64,000 nucleotides of DNA, from NCBI RefSeq assembly GCF_020089865.1, contig NZ_JAIRBM010000011.1, positions 62,001 through 126,000 of the forward strand, read 5' to 3'. Under the pieces are notes generated by a model that was not told where the DNA came from, made no database searches, and worked only from the letters and a program-made list of their open reading frames with translations. The DNA is from Microvirga puerhi (GTDB lineage: Bacteria; Pseudomonadota; Alphaproteobacteria; Rhizobiales; Beijerinckiaceae). The translations under genes and the position numbers were made by a program. Shown here one piece after another: positions 7,633 to 17,053 of the stretch; the first letter of the stretch is position 1, and the number at the start of each line of letters is the position of its first letter.

Positions 7633-10428
7633 TCAGGCCACGAACTGCCCGTGGCAATGCTTGAACTTCTTGCCCGATCCGCAGGGGCAGGGTTCGTTGC
7701 GGCCGACGCGCCCCCAGGTGGAGGGATCGTTCGGATCGCGAGCCTGCGTGGCTCCGCTGGCGGCGGAAGCGACAAAGCCAAGAGCAGAGCCGGCGGCGGC
7801 CAGATCGAACTCGTTCTCGCCAGTGGCAGGGTCGAGATGCTGGGCGAACATCGGCGGCAGAGTCTCGGGCTCCGGCTGCTGGAACACCACCTGGATGCGC
7901 ATGAGCTGCCCGGTCACCTGCTCGCGCAGGCGGCTGACGAGATCGTTGAAGAGCTCGAACGCCTCCGACTTGTACTCGTTGAGCGGATCGCGCTGGGCAT
8001 AGCCGCGCCAGCCGATGACCTGACGCAGATGGTCGAGAGTCACCAGGTGTTCGCGCCAGAGATGGTCGAGGCTCTGGAGAAGGACCTGCTTCTCCACGTA
8101 GTTCATCACCTCGGCCGTGTTCTCCTCGACGCGCTTGGCATAGGACTCGTCGGCCGCCTTGTGGATGCGCTCGCGGATCTCGTCGTCAGCAATTCCCTCT
8201 TCCTTGGCCCATTCGTCGATCGGCAGATCGAGATTGAGGAAGTTGGCGACGCCCTCCTTCAGGCCTGCGACGTTCCATTGCTCTGCATAGGCATGCTCTG
8301 GAATCGTGCGGGCCACGAGATCGTCGATGACGCCGCGGCGCATCTCGTCGATGGTGTCGCGGACACTCTCCTCGGCCATGAACTCCTTGCGCTGCTCGAA
8401 CACGACCTTGCGCTGGTCGTTCATGACGTTGTCGTATTTCAGGATGTTCTTGCGGATGTCGAAGTTGCGCGCCTCGACCTTCGCCTGCGCCCGCTCGATG
8501 GCCTTGTTGATCCACGGATGGATGATGGCCTCGCCTTCCTTCAGGCCGAGTTTCTGGAGCATGCCGTCCATCCGGTCGGACCCGAAGATGCGCATCAGGT
8601 CGTCCTGGAGCGACAGGTAGAACTTGGACCGGCCGGGATCGCCCTGACGGCCCGAGCGGCCGCGCAGCTGGTTGTCGATGCGGCGGGATTCATGGCGCTC
8701 CGTGCCGAGCACGTAGAGACCGCCGGCGGTAAGCGCCTTTTCCTTGAAGGCCGCGATCTCCTCGAGGATCGCCTTCTCCTTGGCGGCACGCTCCTCGCCC
8801 TCGACGCCTGCCAGCTCACGCTCGAAGCGCATCTTGGCATTGCCACCGAGCTGAATATCGGTGCCGCGGCCGGCCATGTTCGTCGCGATGGTGATCGCGC
8901 CGGGCACACCTGCCTGAGCGACGATGAACGCCTCCTGCTCGTGGAAGCGGGCGTTCAGCACGGCGAAATGCTTCGTTGCCTTTCCTTCGCGAGCGGCCTT
9001 GTAAAGAGGCTCGAGCGCCTGGGGGTCCTCGAAATCGATGAGCTTGAAGCCGTCCTTGATCAGCAGGTCGGCGAGATATTCGGATTTCTCGATCGACGTG
9101 GTGCCGACGAGGATCGGCTGCCCGCGAGCGGCCGAAGCCTCGATGTCCCGGATCACCGCCTTGTAGCGCTCATCGGCGGTCCGATAGACCTCGTCGTCCT
9201 CGTCGATGCGGGCGACGGGCCGGTTGGTCGGAATCTCGACCACTTCGAGATTGTAGATTTCCAGGAACTCGTCCGCCTCGGTCGCGGCCGTACCGGTCAT
9301 GCCGGCGAGCTTGTCGTAGAGGCGGAAGTAGTTCTGGAACGTGATCGAAGCGAGGGTCTGGTTCTCGGGCTGGACCTGGACTCGTTCCTTGGCTTCGAGG
9401 GCCTGGTGCAGGCCCTCCGAATAGCGTCGGCCCTGCATCATGCGGCCGGTGAACTCGTCGATGATCACCACCTCGCCGTTGCGGACGATGTAGTCCTTGT
9501 CGCGCTGGAAGAGAGTGTGAGCCCGCAGCGCCTGGTTCATGTGATGGACGAGGGTGGCGTTATGGGCATCGTAGAGATCGCCCTCGGTCAGGAGACCCGC
9601 CTCGCGCAGAAGGTCCTCGATCTTCTCGGTGCCTCCTTCGGTGAGCGCCACCGTGCGCTGCTTCTCGTCGACCTCATAGTCGCTCTTGCTCAGACGCGGG
9701 ATCACCACGTCGATGGCGTTGTAGAGCTCGGAGCGGTCGTCCAGGGGACCGGAGATGATGAGCGGCGTACGGGCTTCGTCGACGAGGATCGAGTCCACCT
9801 CGTCGACGATCGCGAAGTTATGGCCCCGCTGGACCATCTGCGCCATCTCGTACTTCATGTTGTCGCGCAGATAATCGAAGCCGTATTCGTTGTTGGTGCC
9901 GTAGGTGATGTCGGCCACATAGGCCTGAGCACGCTCGACATCGTCGAGGCCGTGGACGATCACGCCGACGGACAGGCCAAGGAAGCGGTAGATCTGGCCC
10001 ATCCACTCGGCGTCACGGCGGGCGAGATAGTCGTTGACTGTCACCACGTGGACGCCCTTGCCAGCGAGGGCGTTGAGGTAGACCGGCAGGGTTGCCACAA
10101 GGGTCTTGCCTTCACCGGTCCGCATCTCGGAGATGGAGCCTTCATGGAGGACCATGCCGCCGATGAGCTGAACGTCGAAGTGGCGCTGGCCGAGGGTCCG
10201 CTTGGCGGCCTCGCGGACCGTGGCGAAGGCGGGAACCAGAATGTCGTCCAGGGTCTTGCCGGCCGCGAGCTGGGCCTTGAATTCCTCAGTCCGGGCGCGG
10301 AGCTGGTCGTCGGTGAGGGCTTCGAGCTCGGGCTCCAACGCGTTAATAGCCGCCACCTTCGGCCGATAGGACTTCAGTCGGCGATCGTTGACCGAACCAA
10401 AGATTTTCTTCGCGAGTGTTCCGAACAT
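7633..10428 (-). CDS. secA: Preprotein translocase ATPase SecA
   Basis: SecA is the motor ATPase that drives unfolded precursors through the SecYEG channel. The 931-residue protein has the full family layout: Walker A ([12 protein letters not shown]), the [19 protein letters not shown] motif, the second NBD with [31 protein letters not shown], the scaffold and wing domains, and a C-terminal zinc-binding SEC-C motif ([18 protein letters not shown]). The length is typical for alphaproteobacteria. A TATAAC hexamer near 10480, on the minus strand, may be its -10 element. It is divergent from the parvulin gene, whose product is itself exported. Confidence 0.99.
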   Translation of the reverse strand: MFGTLAKKIFGSVNDRRLKSYRPKVAAINALEPELEALTDDQLRARTEEFKAQLAAGKTLDDILVPAFATVREAAKRTLGQRHFDVQLIGGMVLHEGSISEMRTGEGKTLVATLPVYLNALAGKGVHVVTVNDYLARRDAEWMGQIYRFLGLSVGVIVHGLDDVERAQAYVADITYGTNNEYGFDYLRDNMKYEMAQMVQRGHNFAIVDEVDSILVDEARTPLIISGPLDDRSELYNAIDVVIPRLSKSDYEVDEKQRTVALTEGGTEKIEDLLREAGLLTEGDLYDAHNATLVHHMNQALRAHTLFQRDKDYIVRNGEVVIIDEFTGRMMQGRRYSEGLHQALEAKERVQVQPENQTLASITFQNYFRLYDKLAGMTGTAATEADEFLEIYNLEVVEIPTNRPVARIDEDDEVYRTADERYKAVIRDIEASAARGQPILVGTTSIEKSEYLADLLIKDGFKLIDFEDPQALEPLYKAAREGKATKHFAVLNARFHEQEAFIVAQAGVPGAITIATNMAGRGTDIQLGGNAKMRFERELAGVEGEERAAKEKAILEEIAAFKEKALTAGGLYVLGTERHESRRIDNQLRGRSGRQGDPGRSKFYLSLQDDLMRIFGSDRMDGMLQKLGLKEGEAIIHPWINKAIERAQAKVEARNFDIRKNILKYDNVMNDQRKVVFEQRKEFMAEESVRDTIDEMRRGVIDDLVARTIPEHAYAEQWNVAGLKEGVANFLNLDLPIDEWAKEEGIADDEIRERIHKAADESYAKRVEENTAEVMNYVEKQVLLQSLDHLWREHLVTLDHLRQVIGWRGYAQRDPLNEYKSEAFELFNDLVSRLREQVTGQLMRIQVVFQQPEPETLPPMFAQHLDPATGENEFDLAAAGSALGFVASAASGATQARDPNDPSTWGRVGRNEPCPCGSGKKFKHCHGQFVA

Positions 10429-10677
10429 CGAGAGCCTTCAGACTTCTGGGATTCTGGAGAAACGTTAATTTGAGCCGCGTTATAGACTTAATTATGCAGG
10501 AGCGCATCTAAAAGACTGCGCCAAGACGGCACAGTTCCCAGGCTCACTCCGGCAACCCATGTCGACCGTCAGTCGGGCCGGCGGGGGTGTGCCATAGATA
10601 GGCTATTGCTTGCAAACCGCAATGAACTCGGTCATCGCTCCAGGCGATTGTGGGCGAATCCCATGAGAGGATCAGAC

Positions 10678-11565
10678 ATGTCAGTTTCAAAATCGCTTCG
10701 CGTGAGCCTTCTGGCGCTCGGCGTAGCCCTGCCCCTGACCGGGGGCCTGGCTCTGGCGCAGGGTGCCGCACCCGCTGCTGCCCCGGCCGCAGGCGCCCAG
10801 CAGAGCAACAAGGTCGTCGCCCGCGTCAACGGCCAGGACATCACGGAGGCCGATATCGCAGTGGCCGCGGCGGACCCCGCCCTGCAGCTTCCCAGCATCC
10901 CCGACGACCAGAAGCGCGAGCTCCTGACGAGCTATCTCATCGACTTGAAGCTCGGCGCCAAGGCGGCGGAAGCCGCCAAGGTCGGCGACAGCCCGGAGGT
11001 TGCCCGCAAGCTCGCCTATACCCGGGACAAGACCCTCCTCGACGAGTATCTCGACCAGCAGGCCCGCAAGTCGGTCACGCCGGAAGCCGCCAGGAAGCTC
11101 TACGACGAGACCGCCAAGACCATGACGCCGGAGCAGGAGGTCCATGCCCGGCACATCCTCGTGGACAACGAGGAGGACGCCAAGAAGGCGGCCGCCCGCG
11201 TGAAAGGCGGCGAGGACTTCGCCAAGGTGGCGAATGAGCTGTCGAAGGATCCGGGCTCCAAGTCGGACGGCGGCGATCTCGGTTTCTTCACCAAGGACCG
11301 GATGGTCGAGCCCTTCGCGGAAGCCGCGTTCAAGCTCGAACCCGGCCAGATTTCCGATCCGATCAAGACCCAGTTCGGCTGGCATGTGATCAAGGTTGAA
11401 GAGAAGCGCAATAAGCCGGTCCCGTCCTTCGAGGAGATGAAGGACCAGGTAAACGCCTATCTCGAGCGCAAGGCCCAGCAGGACCTCATCGTCGGCCTGC
11501 GCAAGGATGCCAAGATCGAGAAGCTGGACGACAAGGGCAACCTCGTCGAGCAGAAGAAGCAGTAA
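10678..11565 (+). CDS. Periplasmic parvulin-type peptidyl-prolyl isomerase
   Basis: The 295-residue protein has a Sec signal peptide (about residues 1-24, ending GGLALAQG), a SurA/PrsA-like N-terminal chaperone segment (VVARVNGQDITEADI), and a parvulin domain at about residues 135-225 (ARHILVDNEEDAKKA, DPGSKSDGGDLGFF, TQFGWHVIKV). It should assist folding of secreted and outer-membrane proteins. The start at 10678 was chosen because GAGAGG lies 7 bases ahead and the signal peptide begins there; ATG 10663 and TTG 10606 are in frame upstream. The spacer to divergent secA is about 250 bases. Confidence 0.93.
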   Translation: MSVSKSLRVSLLALGVALPLTGGLALAQGAAPAAAPAAGAQQSNKVVARVNGQDITEADIAVAAADPALQLPSIPDDQKRELLTSYLIDLKLGAKAAEAAKVGDSPEVARKLAYTRDKTLLDEYLDQQARKSVTPEAARKLYDETAKTMTPEQEVHARHILVDNEEDAKKAAARVKGGEDFAKVANELSKDPGSKSDGGDLGFFTKDRMVEPFAEAAFKLEPGQISDPIKTQFGWHVIKVEEKRNKPVPSFEEMKDQVNAYLERKAQQDLIVGLRKDAKIEKLDDKGNLVEQKKQ

Positions 11566-11588
11566 ATCTTACGATATCGAGGCAACAT

Positions 11589-11615
11589 GGGGCGGTCCTT
11601 CGGGCCGCCCCTTTT
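11589..11615 (+). terminator. Rho-independent terminator of the parvulin gene
   Basis: GGGGCGG and CCGCCCC arms with a TCCTTCGGG loop are followed by TTTT, 23 bases after the stop codon. Confidence 0.85.
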
Positions 11616-11669
11616 CGTAGGCGGAGCCCATCGCTCTCTTGATGGGGAAGCGGCGGCGCAAGTCCTACG

Positions 11670-11885
11670 TCACTTGTTCGTCCGTCCGAGCTTGTTCGGA
11701 TCGACGCCGCCTTCGCGCGTCGTATCGTTCTCAACGTCACCTTCGAAGGTCGAGACACCTTCGATCAGGCGAGGATCTTCGCCCGTCATGAAGGCCCCCT
11801 TCGAGGCACCGATGCCGGGATCGGCGCGCTGGTCGATGCGCTGACGTTCGCTCGCCGTCGTTTTCGGATGCTTGCTGCGGGTCAT
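11670..11885 (-). CDS. Small hydrophilic protein, putative general stress gene
   Basis: The 71-residue protein, starting MTRSKHPKTTASERQRIDQR, is charged and probably disordered, with the conserved-looking stretch GAFMTGEDPRLIEGVSTFEG. Its function is unknown. The start is set by AGAGGAG 7 bases ahead. An exact EcfG-type promoter (GGAAC-N16-CGTT, minus strand) lies 28-52 bases upstream, which points to induction in the general stress response. Similar short hydrophilic proteins accompany this sigma factor in Methylobacteriaceae. It is convergent with the parvulin gene. Confidence 0.75.
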   Translation of the reverse strand: MTRSKHPKTTASERQRIDQRADPGIGASKGAFMTGEDPRLIEGVSTFEGDVENDTTREGGVDPNKLGRTNK

Positions 11886-11912
11886 CGGAAACTCCTCTTC
11901 CGTTCCGGTCTC

Positions 11913-11937
11913 AACGGCGTGTCTATCGCCCCGTTCC
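11913..11937 (-). promoter_or_regulatory. EcfG-type general stress promoter
   Basis: Read on the minus strand, GGAAC, a 16-base spacer and CGTT match the alphaproteobacterial EcfG consensus exactly. The expected start of transcription falls about 20 bases before the ribosome site of the 71-residue gene. Confidence 0.65.
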
Positions 11938-12069
11938 TCCGGCTGCGGTTGTTCCAAGACGCCTCCCCCAAGACGCCTCCCCAACGAAACGCGGGCTTGA
12001 CAAAAAGCCTTGAAAAGCCACAGGTCGCCGGTCTCTCAGGCCTTCCTTGCCACCTTCGTGGGTACCTCC

Positions 12070-13311
12070 ATGTCCAAGACCGTCTCGCCCCTCGCGCCCA
12101 AGACTTTTCCGACGCTTCCCGAAATCGAAGGCGTGCGGATTGCGACCGCAGAGGCGGGCATCCGCTACCGGAACCGCACGGACGTGCTCTACGTGGAACT
12201 CGGCAAGGACACCGCGGTGGCCGGCGTCTTCACGCGCTCGAAATGCCCTTCGGCTCCGGTCGATTGGTGCCGCAAGAACCTGGAAAAGGGCACGGCCCGG
12301 GCGCTCGTGGTGAATTCCGGCAACGCCAATGCCTTTACCGGCAAGAAGGGGGCCGAGGCGGTGAAGATGACCGCCGATATCGCCGCCAAGGCTGCGGGCT
12401 GCCGCGCCTCACAGGTCTTTATCGCCTCGACCGGCGTGATCGGCGAGCCGCTGGACGCTACGAAGTTTTCCGGTGTCCTGGAGAAATGCGCCCAGAAGGC
12501 CTCGCCCAAGGCCTGGGTCGACGCCGCTAAGGCGATCATGACGACGGACACCTTTCCGAAAGTCGCGACGCGGACGGCCACCATCGGTGGCGTCGAGGTC
12601 ACGATCAACGGCATCGCCAAGGGGGCCGGCATGATCGCTCCCGACATGGCCACGATGCTTTCCTTCATCTTCACGGACGCGCCTCTTGCTGCGCCCGTCC
12701 TGCAGGCTCTCCTGAAGAAGGGCGCCGACAAGACCTTCAATTGCGTGACCGTCGATAGCGATACCTCCACATCGGATACGCTGCTGTTCTTCGCCACCGG
12801 CGCAGCTGCAAAGCGTGGTGCGCCCACGGTGTCTCTGCCGAGCGACCGCCGCCTCAAGGAGTTCCGGCAGGCACTGGAAAGCCTCCTCTGCGATCTCGCC
12901 CAGCAAGTGGCGCGCGATGGCGAGGGCGCGCGCAAGCTGGTGACCGTGAAGGTGACGGGCGCCACCGGCGCGCAATCGGCCAAGCGCATCGCCATGGCGA
13001 TCGCCAACTCCCCGCTCGTGAAGACTGCGGTGGCCGGAGAGGATGCCAATTGGGGCCGCGTCGTCATGGCCGTCGGCAAGGCCGGCGAACCAGCGGAGCG
13101 CGACAAGCTCGCGATCTGGTTCGGTGACATCCGCGTGGCCGTCAAGGGCGCGCGCGATCAGGCCTACGACGAGGCCAAGACCTCCGCCTATATGAAGGGC
13201 GACGAGGTCACGATCCGCGTGGATCTCGGCCTCGGCCGCGGCGAGGGCACCGTGTGGACCTGCGACCTCACCAAGGCCTACGTCGAGATCAACGGCGACT
13301 ACCGGAGCTGA
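12070..13311 (+). CDS. argJ: Bifunctional ornithine acetyltransferase/N-acetylglutamate synthase
   Basis: ArgJ moves the acetyl group from N-acetylornithine to glutamate and can also use acetyl-CoA, feeding the cyclic arginine pathway. The 413-residue protein has the self-cleavage site [10 protein letters not shown], where the chain splits before the nucleophile Thr195. The STGVIGEP oxyanion region and the C-terminal [10 protein letters not shown] end are also present. The ATG at 12070 gives the usual length; a TTG at 12010 in frame would add 20 unconserved residues. The preceding ribosome site is weak. No other arg gene is nearby. Confidence 0.96.
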   Translation: MSKTVSPLAPKTFPTLPEIEGVRIATAEAGIRYRNRTDVLYVELGKDTAVAGVFTRSKCPSAPVDWCRKNLEKGTARALVVNSGNANAFTGKKGAEAVKMTADIAAKAAGCRASQVFIASTGVIGEPLDATKFSGVLEKCAQKASPKAWVDAAKAIMTTDTFPKVATRTATIGGVEVTINGIAKGAGMIAPDMATMLSFIFTDAPLAAPVLQALLKKGADKTFNCVTVDSDTSTSDTLLFFATGAAAKRGAPTVSLPSDRRLKEFRQALESLLCDLAQQVARDGEGARKLVTVKVTGATGAQSAKRIAMAIANSPLVKTAVAGEDANWGRVVMAVGKAGEPAERDKLAIWFGDIRVAVKGARDQAYDEAKTSAYMKGDEVTIRVDLGLGRGEGTVWTCDLTKAYVEINGDYRS

Positions 13312-13321
13312 TGGCGTATCG

Positions 13322-13699
13322 TCAGGGAATGACTGTTACCTTGCGCTTGATGACCACACGCATCGGTCCGCCATACTGGTTCGTTCCAATATACGCATAG
13401 GCGAATTCGTCCGCTCCCTGGTAGCCGGGCTTGGCGACATAGTACGGCGTCGTTCCACGCACGCCCGCGAGTCCCACCTTCGGCTTCTGGGTGATGACCA
13501 CCTCGTTGATGGCGCCGTCGATACCGCTGATACCGAAGCCACACCCTTTCCCAGCCTTCACAGTCAATTGGCCTTCGAGCTCGGCGATCTGCGAATTGAA
13601 GTTCATGGGAGGGACCATGCAATCGTCCGCACTTGCTCCACTTGCGCTCAGGAGCAAGCCTAGCAAGCCGGCTCCGACAACAAGACTCATTTTTGCCAT
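13322..13699 (-). CDS. Small secreted protein of unknown function
   Basis: The 125-residue protein has a signal peptide (MAKMSLVVGAGLLGLLLSAS, cut near ASADDC) and a mature beta-rich domain with two cysteines (CMVPP, GKGCGFG). It ends with GYQGADEFAYAYIG and strands typical of an Ig-like or cadherin-like fold. It is likely periplasmic or released. It ends 10 bases from convergent argJ. The 210-base spacer upstream holds a small hairpin (GCGATT/AATCGC, near 13751-13767) and no other gene. Confidence 0.75.
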   Translation of the reverse strand: MAKMSLVVGAGLLGLLLSASGASADDCMVPPMNFNSQIAELEGQLTVKAGKGCGFGISGIDGAINEVVITQKPKVGLAGVRGTTPYYVAKPGYQGADEFAYAYIGTNQYGGPMRVVIKRKVTVIP

Positions 13700-13911
13700 A
13701 AGACACCTACCTTTCGTAGGAAATTTAGCCGCAGGAAACTTAGCGATTTCTCAATCGCAATGATACAACATGTAAAGATGATCTGCCCCGGCAATGGGCG
13801 AGGTCTTCATGGCTTGGTTGTCCTGTGCTAGAGCGCACACGCTTCCTCGACTTCTGGAGAGGATCGCTCAATTCCTTCCTTGATCCCGATCAGCCAACCG
13901 GACGACCAGAC

Positions 13912-14325
13912 GTGCCTCCTCTCAAGCTCACCCTCGTCGTCGCCGTCGCCCTCGTGGACACGGACAACCGGATCCTTCTGGCGCAGCGGCCGGAGGGCAA
14001 GCAGCTCGCGGGTCTGTGGGAGTTCCCGGGCGGCAAGCTGGAGCCCGGCGAGCGCCCGGAGGAGTCGCTGATCCGCGAGCTCCGCGAAGAACTCGGCATC
14101 ACGGTCAAGGAGGCCTGCCTTGCCCCCCTCACCTTCGCGAGCCACGCCTATGAGAGCTTTCATCTCCTGATGCCGCTCTACATCTGCCGCCGCTGGGAAG
14201 GCTTCGTGCAGCCGCTCGAAGGACAGACCTTGAAATGGGTCAGGCCGCATGAGCTGCGCGCCTATCCGATGCCGCCGGCGGACGAACCGCTCATCCCGTT
14301 CCTGATCGATCTCCTCGGCGCCTGA
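13912..14325 (+). CDS. MutT-like Nudix pyrophosphohydrolase
   Basis: The protein is a 137-residue Nudix enzyme with the signature GGKLEPGERPEESLIRELRE (GX5EX7REUXEE pattern) and flanking strands VVAVALVDTDNRILLAQRP and WEFPGGK. It probably cleans oxidised or deoxy-nucleoside triphosphates such as 8-oxo-dGTP. The GTG at 13912 gives the typical MutT length; a GTG at 13825 would add 29 unconserved residues. The EamA gene follows after 10 bases, so both may share a transcript. In many alphaproteobacteria mutT is found next to argJ, as here. Confidence 0.88.
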   Translation: MPPLKLTLVVAVALVDTDNRILLAQRPEGKQLAGLWEFPGGKLEPGERPEESLIRELREELGITVKEACLAPLTFASHAYESFHLLMPLYICRRWEGFVQPLEGQTLKWVRPHELRAYPMPPADEPLIPFLIDLLGA

Positions 14326-14335
14326 GCCTCCCGCC

Positions 14336-15268
14336 ATGTCATCCTCGGAATCGGCCGCAGCCACGCCTCTTCCACCCGTAACCCAGGGTTTCCTGATATC
14401 GAGTCTTCTCGGCTGCTCGATCCTGTGGGCAAGCGGCTTCCTCTTCATCAAGCTCAGTGGCGACACTAGTCCCTTCGTCATCGCCGCCGTACGCGGGCTT
14501 CTCGGCGCATCCTCCCTCGCCATCTTCTTCAAGCTCCAGGGCAAGGCGCTGCTGCCCCGCCCCGAGGAGCTGAAGGACTGGCTCTTTCTCGGCACCTTCA
14601 ACGGCTGGGCTCCCAATGTCCTCGTGTCCTACGCGCTGACACAGATCACCACCGCCTCCGCGGCCATGGTGCAGGCGGCCGGGCCTCTCATCGTCGCCGT
14701 CATCGCCCATCTGCTGTTTGCAGACGAACGGCTGACGCGTCGGCGCTTCCTCGGCGTGCTCGTAGGATTCGTGGGCATGGGAATTCTCATCGGGCCGGCG
14801 GCCTTCCCGGAGAGCGGGATCAGCCCGATGGGTTCCCTCGCCATGGTGGCGGTCACGTTGAGCTATGCGACTGCCAATCTCTACGTCCGGACGATCAAGC
14901 GGGCAGATCCGTCCCGGCTGGCGCTCGGCCAGCAGGTCTGCTCAGGCATTCCAGCCACGATCCTGGCGCTGATCATCTCCGGTCCCGGAGCCTTCGCGGT
15001 CGTCCCCTCGCATCTGGGCCCTCTGCTCGCTCTCGGCATCATCGCGACGGCAGTACCGATGCTGATGTTCATGCGCATGATCCGCAGCGCCGGCCCGACC
15101 CGGGCCTCGATGGTCGGCTATCTCCTGCCCGTGTGGACGGCGCTGCTCGCCGTCCTTTTCCTCGACGAGCATCTCGGCGCGCGCGAATGTCTCGGCGGCG
15201 CCGTCATCCTCTCGGGCGTGGCGCTCGTGACCTTCAGCGGACGCCGCAAACCTGCCGTCGAAGCATAG
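14336..15268 (+). CDS. EamA/DMT-family transporter
   Basis: The 310-residue integral membrane protein has ten predicted helices and two EamA repeats (IKLSGDTSPFVIAAVRGLLG; SMVGYLLPVWTALLAVLFLDE). It belongs to the drug/metabolite transporter superfamily, generally exporters of small metabolites or amino acids. The substrate cannot be inferred. It lies 10 bases after the MutT gene and ends 3 bases from the convergent AlaX-like gene. Confidence 0.9.
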   Translation: MSSSESAAATPLPPVTQGFLISSLLGCSILWASGFLFIKLSGDTSPFVIAAVRGLLGASSLAIFFKLQGKALLPRPEELKDWLFLGTFNGWAPNVLVSYALTQITTASAAMVQAAGPLIVAVIAHLLFADERLTRRRFLGVLVGFVGMGILIGPAAFPESGISPMGSLAMVAVTLSYATANLYVRTIKRADPSRLALGQQVCSGIPATILALIISGPGAFAVVPSHLGPLLALGIIATAVPMLMFMRMIRSAGPTRASMVGYLLPVWTALLAVLFLDEHLGARECLGGAVILSGVALVTFSGRRKPAVEA

Positions 15269-15271
15269 CGA

Positions 15272-15985
15272 TCAGGTCGCGAAACCGACCTTGATGCGCC
15301 GGTTCTGCCGGCCCTTGTTGTCGACCTTCAGAATGGTGACCGGGCGGGCCGCCCCCGTAGATACGAGATGCGTGCCGCCGCATCCCTGCCGGTCGAGATC
15401 GCGGATCTCCACGATACGGACCTGTCCGTCAGATCCGCGCGGTGGCGACACGGCCTTGCTGCGAAACAGGCCCGGCACCGCAGCGGCCTCATCCCAGGAC
15501 ATGCGGAACGCACCGACCGGGAGATCCTGCCGGATCACGTCGTTGATCGCCGCATCGAGACAGCGCAGGCGATCCGCATCAGCTCCGGGAAGGTCGAAAT
15601 CGACCCGGAACGTCCCATCGGCCGAGAGCTGCGCCCCCGTGAGCAGAGCGCCGCCGAAATCACGATAGACGAGGCTGTTGGCGACATGCGCGAGCGTATG
15701 CAGCTCGCTCATGAGGCTGCGGAACACGGGATCGACCGTGACACGGACCGTGCCGTGAATCTCCGCATCGCCTTCGATCTCATGCCAAGCGCCATTCTCG
15801 GCGATCCGCACTGCGGTGACAGGCGCCTGCCCATCGGACCACGCGAGAACGGCCCGGTCGGGCAGCTGCCCACCACCGCCCGGAAAAACCGGCGATTGCG
15901 CCAAGAGCACGGCGCCCGGCCGGGCATCGAGGACATTAAGATCGAGGCTCAGGACTTCGGGATGGTCTTGGCAAAGGAGGTGCAT
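15272..15985 (-). CDS. AlaX-like alanyl-tRNA editing protein
   Basis: This 237-residue protein is a stand-alone relative of the AlaRS editing domain, which hydrolyses Ser- or Gly-tRNA(Ala). The zinc-ligand motifs are visible: HTLAHV (a variant of HxxxH) and CGGTHLVSTG near the C-terminus, with the second module PVFPGGGGQLPDRA in front. The ATG at 15985 begins the conserved MHLLCQDHPEV; an upstream frame to 16108 overlaps the Mpo1 start and looks untranslated. It may be an AlaX-M type. Confidence 0.88.
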   Translation of the reverse strand: MHLLCQDHPEVLSLDLNVLDARPGAVLLAQSPVFPGGGGQLPDRAVLAWSDGQAPVTAVRIAENGAWHEIEGDAEIHGTVRVTVDPVFRSLMSELHTLAHVANSLVYRDFGGALLTGAQLSADGTFRVDFDLPGADADRLRCLDAAINDVIRQDLPVGAFRMSWDEAAAVPGLFRSKAVSPPRGSDGQVRIVEIRDLDRQGCGGTHLVSTGAARPVTILKVDNKGRQNRRIKVGFAT

Positions 15986-16106
15986 GGGGAAGCCCCGTGT
16001 TGATGGGACGGCACTGTGACGTTCCGACAATCCGTCCGCAACAGAAGAGGCCTTTTCCTGCTCAAGTTCTCGGCTACACTCTTGCAAAATCGCGGAGGGA
16101 ACGTCC

Positions 16107-16610
16107 ATGGCTACCCTGTTCGAGCGCCAGCTTGAAACCTATTCCGGCTATCACCGCGACCACCGCAACCGCGCCACGCATTTCCTCGGGATCCCGGCCA
16201 TCGTCTTCTCCCTGTTACTGATCTTGAGCCTGTGGCGACCATCCGTCGGCGGGCTCACGATCTCGGGTGCCTGGATCGTCGGGGTCCTGGCCATGCTCGG
16301 ATGGATCGCCCTCGACCGGACCGTCGGGCTTGCCATGGCGGTGGTCGTGATCGTCATGGCGCTGGTCGCAGATGCGATAACGCACAGTCTCGGAGCGGGA
16401 GCGGTGTGGACGCTCTTTGCCGTCCTGTTCATCGGTGGTTGGGCGCTCCAGTTTCTCGGCCATGCCTTCGAAGGGCGTCGTCCCGCGCTCATGGACAACC
16501 TGTTCCAGGCCTTCATCGGGCCGATGTTCATCATGGCTGAAGTGCTGATGGCTGTAGGCCTGCGTCGTGATCTTGCCGCCTATACCGGCCATGAGACTCG
16601 ATCGCCGTAA
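16107..16610 (+). CDS. Mpo1-like (DUF962) membrane protein
   Basis: The 167-residue protein has YSGYHRDHRNRATHFLGIP at the N-terminus and LGHAFEGRRPAL near the C-terminus, with four membrane helices between. These His-containing motifs define the YGL010w/Mpo1 family; yeast Mpo1 is an iron-dependent dioxygenase that alpha-oxidises 2-hydroxy fatty acids. A role in 2-hydroxy fatty acid turnover is plausible, since alphaproteobacterial lipids contain such acids, but this is inference. A GGAGG ribosome site precedes the ATG. It ends 7 bases before the convergent DUF427 gene. Confidence 0.85.
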   Translation: MATLFERQLETYSGYHRDHRNRATHFLGIPAIVFSLLLILSLWRPSVGGLTISGAWIVGVLAMLGWIALDRTVGLAMAVVVIVMALVADAITHSLGAGAVWTLFAVLFIGGWALQFLGHAFEGRRPALMDNLFQAFIGPMFIMAEVLMAVGLRRDLAAYTGHETRSP

Positions 16611-16617
16611 GGATCCC

Positions 16618-16983
16618 TCAGTCCGCGAATTCCTCAATGGCATCGACGCGGTTCGGGAAGAAGGCGAGATAGCCTGCAATCTCCCTGACCGCCGAGGACG
16701 GCTTCTCGTAGGACAAAGCCGCATTCTCCCGCACCAATCCCCCCGCCGTCACCGTGAAATAGGACGCGTCGCCCTTGTAGGGGGAATGGGTCTTGTGATC
16801 CGTCCGATCCATCAGGTCCATCCGCGCATCCTTGCGAGGGATGTAATGCATGGGTTCGAGGGAGCCTTCCCGGAGGGTCAGAGCCTCGGTGGTCTCGGCG
16901 ACGATGAAGCCTCCGAGCACCACCCTGATCCGATGTGGGTTCTGGCTGATCGTGATCGGATGATCGGGATCGGGGGTCTTCAT
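16618..16983 (-). CDS. DUF427 domain protein
   Basis: The 121-residue protein has the DUF427 hallmarks: RIRVVLGGFIVAETTEAL, HYIPRKDARMDLM, the KTHSPYKGDASYFTV motif and WF/YLAFFPNRVDAI at the end. It is a small beta-tent fold protein, common in actinobacteria and proteobacteria, whose biochemical role is not established. It is a single gene on the minus strand between the Mpo1-like and methyltransferase genes. Confidence 0.88.
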   Translation of the reverse strand: MKTPDPDHPITISQNPHRIRVVLGGFIVAETTEALTLREGSLEPMHYIPRKDARMDLMDRTDHKTHSPYKGDASYFTVTAGGLVRENAALSYEKPSSAVREIAGYLAFFPNRVDAIEEFAD

Positions 16984-17053
16984 GCGGCTCTCCAGACCGG
17001 CCTTCCATCAACATAGGGCACGCACAGGCTGCCCCAAAGACCCGAGGGCCTTC

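Noticed and set aside
7651-10473. A 940-codon open frame on the plus strand opposite secA
   Set aside because: It is the mirror of the GC-rich secA coding strand; it shows no protein family features, and secA itself is unambiguous.
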